From: an uncultured Succiniclasticum sp.
GTDB taxonomy: Bacteria > Bacillota > Negativicutes > Acidaminococcales > Acidaminococcaceae
DNA length: 64,000 nucleotides
Assembly: GCA_902801365.1 (NCBI GenBank)
Contig: CADCHY010000006.1
Coordinates: 186,001 to 250,000, forward strand
Direction: 5' to 3'
Shown here: piece by piece, positions 24,977 to 33,495 of the stretch
Layout: each line of letters opens with the position of its first letter
Position numbering within the stretch: the stretch's first letter is position 1
Notes under the pieces: generated by a model
Told to the model about the DNA's origin: nothing
Database searches by the model: none
What the model saw: only the letters and a program-made list of their open reading frames with translations
Made by a program: the position numbers and the translations under genes

Positions 24977-26255
24977 GACCGCCCCTGTGGAAATCCGTGA
25001 AAAATTCAATTTTTCACGCAGCCGTATCAAGCACGTGCTGCGGCTGCTGAAAGAATCAGACGACTTTTCGGAAGCCGTCCTGCTTTCCACCTGCAACCGC
25101 ACGGAACTTTATCTGGTGGCTCAGGAACCGGAAGATGGTATGGAAGCGCTGCACAATGCGGTGAAACGCATTGCCGGCAAAGCCTTCGACAAAGAGTACT
25201 TTTACACTCTCACCGGCGTCCACTGCGTCCGTCACCTGTTTCTGGTGGCCAGCAGCCTGGACTCCCTCATCGTGGGCGAAGGCCAGATCCTGAGCCAGGT
25301 GAAGGACGCCTACCATCTGGCCCGCACTTCAGGCACCACTTCTTTCATGTTCAATACAATCTTTAACCAGGCCATCTCCTCAGGCAAGAAGATTCGCACC
25401 CGGACCCAGATTGCCTACCGGAGCGTCAGCGTTTCGTCTGCTGCCGTCGACCTGGCCATCGACGTGGTTGGCGACCTGAGCGTCGCGGATATCCTGGTCA
25501 TCGGGGCCGGCAAGATGAGCGAACTTACCGCACGGCATCTGATGGACAAAGGCGCCCCTTCCATTTTCGTCACCAACCGCAGCTACGATCACGCAAAGGA
25601 ACTGGCAGACAAATTCAACGGTTCCGTCATCCGTTTCGATGACTTTATCGACCACGTCGTGAACGCGGACATCGTCATCACCTCCACCGGAGCCACCCAC
25701 TACATCATCCACCACGACCAGCTGGCCCTGGCCCTGGAGGAACGTGTAAAGCCCAATCCTCTGGTTTTGATCGATATCGCCGTGCCCCGTGACGTGGATC
25801 CGGAAGTCACGGACCTGGACAACGTGGTCCTGTACAACATCGACGACCTGAAGAACGTGGTGGATACCAACAAAGAGCTGCGAAACCAGGACGCGGAGGC
25901 AGCGAAGTTCCTGATTGAAGAAGATATCGAGGCTTTGAAGGAACGGCTGCGGTATCTTTCCATGCGGCCCGTCATGGTACGTCTCCACGACAAGTTTGAT
26001 TTCCTGCGGGAACGCATCCTGGCCAAGACCCTTCGCAAGATGCCGGAACTGACGGAAGAACAGCAGCATAAAATTGAAGTGATGAGCGAACGGCTCATGT
26101 ATAAGTTCCTCCGGGACCCCATGATCAACATCAACAAGGCCGCCGGCACGGAAGAAGAAGAACACGTGAAAACGGATATCAGCCGCTTTTTTATGTTAGA
26201 TGACAAAGACGAGGAAAACCCTGACGATGAAAAAAACTATAACTATTGGAACTAG
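24945..26255 (+). CDS. hemA: glutamyl-tRNA reductase HemA
   Basis: HemA reduces glutamyl-tRNA(Glu) with NADPH to glutamate-1-semialdehyde, the first step of the C5 pathway. The 436-residue protein has GLNHKTAPVEIREK, the catalytic cysteine at residue 50 (LSTCNRTELY), SLIVGEGQILSQVKDAY, and the NADPH domain (VIGAGKMSELTARHL, VTNRSYDHA). A helical dimerisation domain follows. A highly acidic C-terminal tail (about 30 residues ending KNYNYWN) extends beyond the usual end. AAGGAG precedes the ATG. It overlaps sirC upstream and hemC downstream, implying tight coupling. Confidence 0.96.
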   Translation: MQLIVLGLNHKTAPVEIREKFNFSRSRIKHVLRLLKESDDFSEAVLLSTCNRTELYLVAQEPEDGMEALHNAVKRIAGKAFDKEYFYTLTGVHCVRHLFLVASSLDSLIVGEGQILSQVKDAYHLARTSGTTSFMFNTIFNQAISSGKKIRTRTQIAYRSVSVSSAAVDLAIDVVGDLSVADILVIGAGKMSELTARHLMDKGAPSIFVTNRSYDHAKELADKFNGSVIRFDDFIDHVVNADIVITSTGATHYIIHHDQLALALEERVKPNPLVLIDIAVPRDVDPEVTDLDNVVLYNIDDLKNVVDTNKELRNQDAEAAKFLIEEDIEALKERLRYLSMRPVMVRLHDKFDFLRERILAKTLRKMPELTEEQQHKIEVMSERLMYKFLRDPMININKAAGTEEEEHVKTDISRFFMLDDKDEENPDDEKNYNYWN

Positions 26256-27150
26256 GAAAAGCCTGCTGGCCCTCTGGCAGAGCAATTACATCAAAAGCTG
26301 TCTGGAGAAAGAATATCCGGACTGTGAAGTCCGTTTGCAGAAAATCGTCACCAAAGGTGACAAAATCCTGGACGTTCCCCTGTCCAAGATCGGCGGCAAG
26401 GGACTGTTTACCAAAGAAATTGAAACCGCGCTGCTGGACGGTGAAGTCGACCTGGCCGTCCACAGCCTGAAGGATATGCCCACAAAGCTGCCGGAAGGTC
26501 TCTGCCTGACTGCCATTACGGAGCGTGCTGTTGTGGGCGATGCTTTTGTCAGCAACAAGTACAACACCTTCGCGGAGATGCCTGCGGGCACGGTGCTGGG
26601 TACTTCCAGCCTGCGGCGTAAGGCGCAGCTGTTAGCCAAACGGCCCGATCTGGATATCCGGGACCTGCGGGGCAATGTGGACACCCGTCTGCACAAGCTG
26701 GATGAAGGCCAGTATGATGCCATCATCTTAGCCGCGGCCGGCCTCACCCGCTTAGGTTACGCAGACCGGATCAAAGAAACCCTGCCCTGTGATTTTTGCA
26801 TTCCCGCGGTAGGCCAGGGTGCATTAGCCATCGAATGCCGGACCGATAACAAAGAAGTCCGGGCCATGCTGGAGTTTCTGAACCACCCTGCTACCAAGAG
26901 TTGTACCGACGCGGAACGCGCCTTTTTAGGACTGGTGGAAGGCGGCTGTCAGGTACCCATCGGCGTACACGCGGATGTTATGGAAAATGACAGGATGCAT
27001 GTGAACGCCATCATCGCCTCCCTGGACGGCTCCACCCTGCTCCGGGACGAAATCGACGGCGACGCGGCGGATGCCGTTGCCTTAGGGCAGACGCTGGGCA
27101 AGCGCATGCTGGACAACGGCGGCAAAGCGATTTTGGATGAAATACTTTGA
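26227..27150 (+). CDS. hemC: porphobilinogen deaminase (hydroxymethylbilane synthase) HemC
   Basis: HemC condenses four porphobilinogens to hydroxymethylbilane on a dipyrromethane cofactor. The 307-residue protein begins TIGTRKSLLALWQSN and has HSLKDMPTKLPEG, GTSSLRRKAQL, LRGNVDTRL, PAVGQGALAIE, and the cofactor cysteine at residue 241 (EGGCQVPIG). I chose the ATG at 26227, which gives the standard N-terminus; the frame opens 9 codons earlier. It overlaps the hemA end by 29 bp. Confidence 0.96.
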   Translation: MKKTITIGTRKSLLALWQSNYIKSCLEKEYPDCEVRLQKIVTKGDKILDVPLSKIGGKGLFTKEIETALLDGEVDLAVHSLKDMPTKLPEGLCLTAITERAVVGDAFVSNKYNTFAEMPAGTVLGTSSLRRKAQLLAKRPDLDIRDLRGNVDTRLHKLDEGQYDAIILAAAGLTRLGYADRIKETLPCDFCIPAVGQGALAIECRTDNKEVRAMLEFLNHPATKSCTDAERAFLGLVEGGCQVPIGVHADVMENDRMHVNAIIASLDGSTLLRDEIDGDAADAVALGQTLGKRMLDNGGKAILDEIL

Positions 27151-27166
27151 TGAAAGGAATACTGCA

Positions 27167-28681
27167 ATGAACAAAACCGGTAAAGTGTATCTCATCGGCG
27201 CGGGCCCCGGCGACCCGGGCCTGCTGACCTTAAAAGGCCGCGACTGCCTGGCCGCCTGCGACGTAGTGGTGTATGACCGTCTGGCCGATCCCCGCATCTT
27301 AAGCTGGGTCAATCCGGAAGCTGAACGCATCTACGTGGGCAAAGCGTCCAGCAACCATGTGATGAAGCAGGAAGACATTTCCAAACTGTTGGTCAAACTG
27401 GCTGCGGAAGGCAAAACCGTAGCCCGTCTGAAAGGCGGAGACTCTTTCGTCTTCGGCCGGGGCGGCGAAGAAGCCTTGCTGCTGAAAGAAAACAATCTCC
27501 CCTTTGAGTTTGTTCCCGGCATCACCAGCGCCATCTCCGTACCGGAGTACGCCGGCATCCCCGTAACCCACCGGAAGGTAGCCGCCAGCTTCGCCGTGAT
27601 CACCGGCCACGAAGACCCGTCCCGGGAAAAATCCGGCATCAATTGGAAAGGCCTGGCCACAGGCGTCGATACGCTGGTCTTCCTCATGGGCGTGGAAAAC
27701 CTGAAGAATATTGCGGCCAAATTAATCGAAAACGGCCGCCCGGCCGATACCCCTGCAGCCCTGATCCGCTGGGGCACCCACCCAGAACAGCGCACCCTCG
27801 TTACCACACTGGGCAACGCGTATGAAGATGTGGTACGCACCGGCATGAAACCGCCTGCCATCTTTATCGTAGGCGAAGTAGTGAAACTGCGGGACTCCCT
27901 CAGCTGGTTCGAGACCAAGCCCCTCTTCGGAAAAACCTTTGTAGTGACGCGCGCTCGGGCCCAGGCTTCCGCCCTGACGGAAAAACTGGAAATGGAAGGC
28001 GCCAAGGTGATGGAAGTGCCTGCCATCAGGATTACGGATCCGGATGACTTCGCGCCGCTGGATGCGGCACAGAAAAAACTGGCTGCCTACGACTGGGTCA
28101 TCTTCACCAGCGCCAATGGCGTAGACCTGTTCTTTGACCGTCTGCTGCAGAACGGCAAGGACGCCCGCGCCTTTGCCAATAATAAAATCGCGGCCATCGG
28201 CACTGCCACGGCAGACATGCTGACCGCCTACGGACTGACAGCCGACTTAATCCCCGCCTCCTACAAAGCGGAAGACCTGGTTGACACCCTGCTGCCCCAG
28301 CTCCACAAAGGCAGCAAGGTACTGCTGGCCCGGGCCAAAGAAGCCCGTAATGTGCTGCCGGACTCCTTACAAGCAGCCGGCGCCGACGTGGATGTAGTTG
28401 CGGTGTACCAGACTGTCAGCGACTGCGAAAACAAAGAAGAGCTGCTGGACGCGTTAAAGAATAACGCAGTGGACTGCATCACCTTCACCAGTTCCTCCAC
28501 TGTGACCAACCTGCTGAAAGCGCTGGACAGTGAGAAAGAACTGCTGAAGGATGTGACTCTGGCCGCCATCGGCCCCATCACCGCCAAAACCATGGAAAAG
28601 AACGGACTGAAGCCGACCGTATGCGCCGACACCTACACCATCGACGGCCTGGTGGAAGCGTTGAATAAATTTTACAGATAA
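27167..28681 (+). CDS. fused uroporphyrinogen-III C-methyltransferase / uroporphyrinogen-III synthase
   Basis: This 504-residue bifunctional protein has an N-terminal SUMT (CobA) domain: YLIGAGPGDPGLLTLKG, DVVVYDRL, ARLKGGDSFVFGRGGEE and FVPGITSAISVPEYAGIPVTHR. From about residue 250 a HemD domain follows (VVTRARAQASALTEKLE, WVIFTSANGVDLFF, CITFTSSSTVTNLLKAL). It cyclises hydroxymethylbilane to uroporphyrinogen III and methylates it at C2 and C7 to precorrin-2, the branch to sirohaem and cobamides. cobA-hemD fusions are common in Firmicutes. AAAGGA precedes the ATG at 27167. Confidence 0.94.
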   Translation: MNKTGKVYLIGAGPGDPGLLTLKGRDCLAACDVVVYDRLADPRILSWVNPEAERIYVGKASSNHVMKQEDISKLLVKLAAEGKTVARLKGGDSFVFGRGGEEALLLKENNLPFEFVPGITSAISVPEYAGIPVTHRKVAASFAVITGHEDPSREKSGINWKGLATGVDTLVFLMGVENLKNIAAKLIENGRPADTPAALIRWGTHPEQRTLVTTLGNAYEDVVRTGMKPPAIFIVGEVVKLRDSLSWFETKPLFGKTFVVTRARAQASALTEKLEMEGAKVMEVPAIRITDPDDFAPLDAAQKKLAAYDWVIFTSANGVDLFFDRLLQNGKDARAFANNKIAAIGTATADMLTAYGLTADLIPASYKAEDLVDTLLPQLHKGSKVLLARAKEARNVLPDSLQAAGADVDVVAVYQTVSDCENKEELLDALKNNAVDCITFTSSSTVTNLLKALDSEKELLKDVTLAAIGPITAKTMEKNGLKPTVCADTYTIDGLVEALNKFYR

Positions 28682-28696
28682 GGAAGTGTTTACATC

Positions 28697-29683
28697 ATGA
28701 CCGGATTTCCCATTTACCGTCCCCGCCGCCTGCGCGCTACCGAGAACCTGCGCAGCCTGATCCGGGAGACGAGCCTCAGTGTAAAAGATTTGATTTTCCC
28801 CCTGTTTGTGGTACCGGGCGAAAATGTCAAGAACGAAATTGAAACTCTGAAAAACAATTACCAGTGGTCTGTGGACCGGGTGATGGAAGCCGTAGATGAA
28901 GCAGTAGAACTTGGCATCCCCGCCGTGCTGCTGTTCGGCCTCCCCTCTTACAAAGATGAAGAAGGCAGCAGCGCCTGGGACGACAACGAACCGGTGCAGC
29001 GTGCCAGCAAAGCCATCAAGGCAAAGTATCCGGAGATGGTGGTCATCACCGACGCCTGCTTCTGCGAATACACCACCCATGGTCACTGCGGCATTCTGAC
29101 CCCGGACTGCGCTTCCGTGGACAATGACAAGACCCTGCCCAACCTGGCCAAGCTGGCTGTCAGCCAAGCCCGGTGCGGCGCGGATATCATCGCCCCCTCC
29201 AACATGATGGACGGTTACGTAGCCACCATGCGCAAAGCGTTAGACGACGCGGGCTACGCTAACACAGCCATCATGGCCTACAGCGCGAAATTTGCTTCCG
29301 CCTATTACGGTCCTTTCCGCGCCGCGGCGGATTCCGCTCCCGGCAAAGGCGACCGCAAGGGGTATCAGATGGACCCGGGCAACAGCGACGAAGCCATGCG
29401 GGAAATTGCGCTGGATATTGAAGAAGGCGCGGACATCGTCATGGTAAAACCCGCCCTGGCTTATCAGGACGTAACCAGAAGAGCCCACGAAACCTTTAAC
29501 CGTCCTCTCTGCGTGTATAACGTCAGCGGCGAATACGCCATGGTAAAAGCGGCGGCGGAAAAAGGCTGGATCGATGAAAAGCGCATTGTCATGGAAACCA
29601 TGCTCAGCTTCAAGCGGGCCGGCGCCAAGATGATCATCACCTACCACGCCTTAGATGTGGCACGGTGGCTGAAAGAACAATAA
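28697..29683 (+). CDS. hemB: porphobilinogen synthase (delta-aminolevulinate dehydratase) HemB
   Basis: HemB condenses two 5-aminolevulinate molecules to porphobilinogen. The 328-residue protein has the zinc-type metal site with cysteines 121, 123 and 131 (DACFCEYTTHGHCG). The two Schiff-base lysine regions are MAYSAKFASAYYGPFR and IVMVKPALAYQD. MKKAG-like oligomer contacts are not obvious. AAGGAAG lies upstream of the ATG; the gap to the previous gene is 15 bp. Confidence 0.96.
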   Translation: MTGFPIYRPRRLRATENLRSLIRETSLSVKDLIFPLFVVPGENVKNEIETLKNNYQWSVDRVMEAVDEAVELGIPAVLLFGLPSYKDEEGSSAWDDNEPVQRASKAIKAKYPEMVVITDACFCEYTTHGHCGILTPDCASVDNDKTLPNLAKLAVSQARCGADIIAPSNMMDGYVATMRKALDDAGYANTAIMAYSAKFASAYYGPFRAAADSAPGKGDRKGYQMDPGNSDEAMREIALDIEEGADIVMVKPALAYQDVTRRAHETFNRPLCVYNVSGEYAMVKAAAEKGWIDEKRIVMETMLSFKRAGAKMIITYHALDVARWLKEQ

Positions 29684-29703
29684 AGAGAATCAGTAAAAAT
29701 GAA

Positions 29704-29732
29704 ATTGGCCGGTTGCGAATGCTCCGGCCAAT
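29704..29732 (+). other. hairpin between hemB and hemL
   Basis: A perfect 9-bp stem ATTGGCCGG/CCGGCCAAT with an 11-nt loop sits in the 89-bp gap. No T-run follows, so it is more likely an mRNA stability or processing element than a terminator. Confidence 0.5.
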
Positions 29733-29772
29733 GTTCTATGATTAAATTAATTGATAAAGCAGGTGAATGCGA

Positions 29773-31071
29773 ATGAATACCTTATCCAAATCTTCTTCTG
29801 TCTTTGCGGAAGCCAAACAGTACATCCCCGGCGGCGTCAACAGCCCGGTGCGTTCCTTCCGCAGCGTGGGAGGCAATCCGCCTTTCATTACCAGAGGCGA
29901 AGGCAGCAAACTGTATGACCTGGACGGAAACAACTATATTGATTATGTTTTGTCCTACGGCCCGCTGCTGTTAGGCCACGCCCACCCGGTCGTTACGGAA
30001 GCCGTGCAGGTAGCGGCAGCCAAAGGCACCAGCTTCGGCGCTCCTACCGGCGCGGAAGTAGCGCTGGCCAAACTGGTCTGTGAACTGGTTCCTTCCATGG
30101 ATATGGTGCGCATGGTCAACTCCGGCACAGAAGCTACCATGTCTGCCATCCGTCTGGCCCGGGCTTACACGGGACGGGACTGCATCGTGAAATTCATCGG
30201 CTGCTACCACGGCCACAGCGATGCCCTGTTAGTACATGCCGGTTCCGGCGCCACCACCTTCGGCGTGCCCGACAGCCCCGGCGTGACCAAAGGCACGGCG
30301 GAGACCACCCTCTCCGTTCCTTTCAACGATTTGCACGCGCTGGAGAACGTGTTTGCGGAAAAAGGCAAAGAGATTGCCGCCGTCATCATGGAACCCACCC
30401 CCGGCAACATGGGGCTGGTACTGCCGAAAGACGGTTACTTACAGGCCATCCGCGAATTGACAAAGAAATACGGCAGCCTGCTGATCATCGACGAAGTCAT
30501 GTCCGGTTTCCGCTCCGCCCAGGGCGGCAGCCAGTCCTTGTATCACATAGAACCGGACATCACCTGCCTGGGCAAAGTCATCGGCGGCGGTCTGCCGGTG
30601 GCGGCGTACGGCGGCAAACGGGAAATCATGAACTGGGTCTCCCCCGTAGGCCCCATGTACCAGGCCGGCACGCTTTCCGGCAACCCGCTGGCCATGGCAG
30701 CCGGTATCGCGGCTCTCACATACATGAAAGAAAATGATGTCTGCGCCACGCTGACAAAACGGAATGCAGAACTGACAGACGCGCTGAAAGCGGCCGCCGA
30801 TGCAGCCGGCGTTCCGGTGCAGGTTCCCCGCCTGGGTTCCATGTTCACAGTGTTCTTCTCCGAGAAGGAAGTCACCAACTACGAGGACGCCACCGCCTGC
30901 GATCTGGACGCTTTCCGCATCTACTTCCACAGCATGCTGGAACAGGGCATCTACCTGCCGCCTTCCCAGTTTGAGACCAACTTCATCTCCCTTGCCCACA
31001 GCGACGAAGATTTCGCTAAGACAGTAACGGCAGCGAAAGTTGCGTTTAAGAAAGTAGCAGAAAGTAAATAA
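29773..31071 (+). CDS. hemL: glutamate-1-semialdehyde 2,1-aminomutase HemL
   Basis: HemL is a PLP enzyme converting glutamate-1-semialdehyde to 5-aminolevulinate. The 432-residue class III aminotransferase fold shows [49 protein letters not shown] and the PLP lysine at about residue 268 ([17 protein letters not shown]). I chose the ATG at 29773 with AGGTG 7 nt upstream; an ATG two codons earlier abuts that site. It is the last gene of the operon and is followed by a strong terminator. Confidence 0.96.
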   Translation: MNTLSKSSSVFAEAKQYIPGGVNSPVRSFRSVGGNPPFITRGEGSKLYDLDGNNYIDYVLSYGPLLLGHAHPVVTEAVQVAAAKGTSFGAPTGAEVALAKLVCELVPSMDMVRMVNSGTEATMSAIRLARAYTGRDCIVKFIGCYHGHSDALLVHAGSGATTFGVPDSPGVTKGTAETTLSVPFNDLHALENVFAEKGKEIAAVIMEPTPGNMGLVLPKDGYLQAIRELTKKYGSLLIIDEVMSGFRSAQGGSQSLYHIEPDITCLGKVIGGGLPVAAYGGKREIMNWVSPVGPMYQAGTLSGNPLAMAAGIAALTYMKENDVCATLTKRNAELTDALKAAADAAGVPVQVPRLGSMFTVFFSEKEVTNYEDATACDLDAFRIYFHSMLEQGIYLPPSQFETNFISLAHSDEDFAKTVTAAKVAFKKVAESK

Positions 31072-31079
31072 AAAAACAT

Positions 31080-31113
31080 AAGCCGGTGCCCGAAAGGACA
31101 CCGGCTTTTTTTG
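31080..31113 (+). terminator. terminator of the tetrapyrrole operon
   Basis: AGCCGGTG and CACCGGCT form the stem around CCCGAAAGGA, followed by a run of seven T after the stem. It lies 10 bp after hemL. Confidence 0.9.
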
Positions 31114-31190
31114 TATATATGAAAACCTCGCCATAGTGGCGAGGTTCCGTGGAGCTTTAGCGGTGAGTGTGGTACGAAACAATAAAAAAG

Positions 31191-31248
31191 CTCCTAACGT
31201 GCTGCTACAATATCGATGACCTGCCAGTCACGACGAACACGTTAGGAG
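31191..31248 (+). promoter_or_regulatory. stem sequestering the tnpA ribosome-binding site
   Basis: CTCCTAACGTG (31191-31201) pairs perfectly with CACGTTAGGAG (31238-31248), which contains most of the AGGAGG ribosome-binding site 8 nt before the tnpA ATG. IS200 leaders are known to repress transposase translation by such a structure. Confidence 0.78.
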
Positions 31249-31257
31249 GACATTAAG

Positions 31258-31701
31258 ATGTCGAAAGAACAAGATAATGCCACACATAGTTTAGCACATA
31301 CGAAGTGGAATTGTAAGTACCATATTGTATTTGCTCCTAAATATCGGAGAAAAGTATTTTATCTTGAAAAGCGTGAGGCGATTCGAGAAATATTACGTAA
31401 GTTGTGTCAATGGAAAGGCGTAGAAATAATTGAAGGGGAAATTTGTCCGGATCATATCCATATGTTGGTAAGTATCCCACCCAAAATGAGCGTTTCGGGT
31501 TTTATGGTATTCCAGCGATTTGGGAATATGAAATTTGCGTACCGAAACCGCGAATTTTGGTGTAGGGGATACTATGTAGATACGGTAGGCAAAAACACGA
31601 AAGCGATACAGCAGTACATAGCCAACCAGTTAGAACGAGATAAGAAAGACGATCAATTAAGTCTGTTTGACCCTCGCGACCCGTTTACGGGGAGCAAGTA
31701 A
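31258..31701 (+). CDS. tnpA: IS200 transposase TnpA with internal deletion
   Basis: This is a HUH single-strand transposase of 147 residues: HTKWNCKYHIVFAPKYRRK, the HUH pair at His66 and His68 (CPDHIHMLVSIPPK), CRGYYVDTVGKN, and the nucleophile tyrosine at about residue 120 (IQQYI). Family members normally read SVS-x-x-MGYLKGKSSLM-x-F. Here SVSGFM is joined directly to VFQRFGNMKF, so about ten residues containing GKSS are missing in frame near base 31504. This probably impairs activity. Codon use is more AT-rich than in neighbouring genes, consistent with mobile origin. Confidence 0.88.
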   Translation: MSKEQDNATHSLAHTKWNCKYHIVFAPKYRRKVFYLEKREAIREILRKLCQWKGVEIIEGEICPDHIHMLVSIPPKMSVSGFMVFQRFGNMKFAYRNREFWCRGYYVDTVGKNTKAIQQYIANQLERDKKDDQLSLFDPRDPFTGSK

Positions 31702-31877
31702 TCTCGTGCATGGCTGGCAGGCCAATTAAAGATGCACTTGTGCATTGCCGGTAGCATTAGGGCTATGCCCGAAAAAGAAAAACCACCGGCTATGCCGGTG
31801 GATATTTATTGTAAGCAAACTACAAGCTGTCAGACATATTATCAATATCCGACGAATATTCAGTTTACAGGATTAAA

Positions 31878-33299
31878 TCAGAAGTAGCAATATACTTCAC
31901 CGAACAAGGTATTTTCATTGGTACCGTCTTTAATCGCTTTGCCGTTGAAGTAACGGAGGGATGCTACGATGTCTTTGTAAATTACATATTTAACACCGAA
32001 ATCCCAGCCCTTCTGTCCGGAATTCATCACTTCATAATCAGGCCGCCAGCTTACGGAATTGCCCAGATGCCTGTAAGCAATATAACCGGTTACATTACCG
32101 GCCTTCTTCTGATCTTCCTTACCAAATGTGGCTTCAACCTGCCAGGAACGTTTGGAACCGTTATAACCCATATCTTTCTTGGTGTTCCACGCAGCTGCAG
32201 CATTCAGGCCAAAGATCTTATCAAACTGATAACCGCCGCCGACTGCAAAGATGTCAGCTGCCATTTTCTCTGAATCGCCGCCAAACATAGAGAAGATGCC
32301 GCCGTCGTCATCAAAGTTTCTGTTACCGAATCTGTGATAGCCGAAACCGACAGAAGCTTTACCCGGCGTAGCAAAGACTTCCATGCCTAAATAATTCGTT
32401 TTCTGGGAAGTGCCGCCACCGCCAAACATAGAAAAGATACCGCCACTGTTTTTCGTACCGTTCGGATCCGCGTTAACACGACCGGCTGTTATTGCGCCTT
32501 TGATTTTGGAGCCGTAAACAACCTGGGCGCCGGTCACGTTATCGGTCACGACCATGCCCCTGTCAACGAATGAGGTATAGGGAAGCCTGCCGATATTGAT
32601 TTGCAGATTCTTATAATCACCGTGTAAGAAGGCGCGGTCAAGATAGAATTCCTTTACTTTACGGCCGCCACCGCCGCCGAGGAACATGCTCATGATATCG
32701 TTGCCGCCACTGCCCCCAAACGAATCGTTCGTGGAATTGCCGCCGGAACGCAGATCAAGATTGTAATTCATACGCAGATGACCGGTCCAGTTTTTGGCAA
32801 TCTTAATGTCAGGTTCCAGGGTAGCAGTCATATACTGAAGCATAGACCTGGAGCGCGAACTGCCTCCGCCGCCGAACAGAGCCATCATGCCACCACCGGA
32901 ACTGATATGGTCATTAATATAGCGGTACCGGATATTTCCTTTCCACTGGATATTACCGACCCTGCGCTCTAATTCAACGATACGGACGTTAAAACCTTTC
33001 AGTTCTTCTTTATATTCGTTGGCTAATTTATCCAGCAGCTTTCTGTCTTTGTCATGAATCTCATCCTGACTTAACACTGCGTTACGGATCATCTTGGCCA
33101 TTTCAAAACGGGTTATCGGCTGATTCCCTCTGAACGTACCATCCGGATACCCGTCGATGACGCCGTGAACCGTCAATGTCTCAATCGCGTCATAGGCCCA
33201 ATGGTCCAACGGAACATCGTCATAAGGCGTCGACGCAAATGCGGATGCCGTAATGCCAAGAGACAATGCCAACAGCATAGCAGAATATCTGGGTTTCAT
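31878..33299 (-). CDS. SLH-domain outer-membrane porin (OmpM-like)
   Basis: This 473-residue protein has a signal peptide (cleavage near AFAS), one SLH domain (residues about 24-75: DDVPLDHWAYDAIETL, GVIDGYPDGTFRGNQPITRFEMAKM), a short helical coiled segment (80-115), and a C-terminal beta-barrel ending in an aromatic residue (CYF). SLH porins tether the outer membrane to peptidoglycan in Negativicutes and are a lineage marker. GGAGGAGG lies 7 nt before the ATG at 33299. Four Gly-rich insertions with an IFSMF-like core (residues about 135-146, 198-212, 286-296, 332-341) punctuate the barrel, probably as loops. Confidence 0.9.
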   Translation of the reverse strand: MKPRYSAMLLALSLGITASAFASTPYDDVPLDHWAYDAIETLTVHGVIDGYPDGTFRGNQPITRFEMAKMIRNAVLSQDEIHDKDRKLLDKLANEYKEELKGFNVRIVELERRVGNIQWKGNIRYRYINDHISSGGGMMALFGGGGSSRSRSMLQYMTATLEPDIKIAKNWTGHLRMNYNLDLRSGGNSTNDSFGGSGGNDIMSMFLGGGGGRKVKEFYLDRAFLHGDYKNLQINIGRLPYTSFVDRGMVVTDNVTGAQVVYGSKIKGAITAGRVNADPNGTKNSGGIFSMFGGGGTSQKTNYLGMEVFATPGKASVGFGYHRFGNRNFDDDGGIFSMFGGDSEKMAADIFAVGGGYQFDKIFGLNAAAAWNTKKDMGYNGSKRSWQVEATFGKEDQKKAGNVTGYIAYRHLGNSVSWRPDYEVMNSGQKGWDFGVKYVIYKDIVASLRYFNGKAIKDGTNENTLFGEVYCYF

Positions 33300-33384
33300 A
33301 AAACTGCCTCCTCCGTAACTTATAACTGCCAAACGACCCGGCAACTATAAGATGTTTTTTAAATAATTTTATCATAACGTTTGT

Positions 33385-33422
33385 TAAAAAAAAAGAGGTA
33401 CCGGACAAAATCCGATACCTCT
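33385..33422 (-). terminator. terminator after the flavodoxin gene
   Basis: On the minus strand AGAGGTATCGGA and TCCGGTACCTCT form a 12-bp stem (one G-T) followed by nine T. It separates the flavodoxin gene from the porin gene. Confidence 0.9.
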
Positions 33423-33495
33423 TACGTATAATATTTTTCCATTTACCACATACGTCTTACCGTTACAGAGCAGGACATTATACTTTAAAGATTTT

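Larger units (their letters stand above)
31122..31815 (+). mobile_element. IS200-type insertion sequence (IS200/IS605 family), single tnpA
   Basis: This is a single-gene element of about 0.7 kb with subterminal hairpins rather than terminal inverted repeats, as expected for IS200. The left hairpin AACCTCGCCA/TGGCGAGGTT lies at 31124-31146 and the right hairpin CCACCGGC/GCCGGTGG at 31783-31801. A long 5' leader carries a stem that masks the ribosome-binding site. It inserted between the hemL terminator and the 3' end of the porin gene. The exact cleavage sites cannot be fixed from one copy, so the boundaries are approximate. Confidence 0.82.

Noticed and set aside
25380-26165. Minus-strand open frame opposite hemA
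   Set aside because: Val/Asp/His-rich antisense translation; hemA on plus is certain.
31080-31146. CRISPR-like pair of hairpins
   Set aside because: One is the hemL terminator and the other the left-end hairpin of the IS200 element; there is no repeated unit with spacers.
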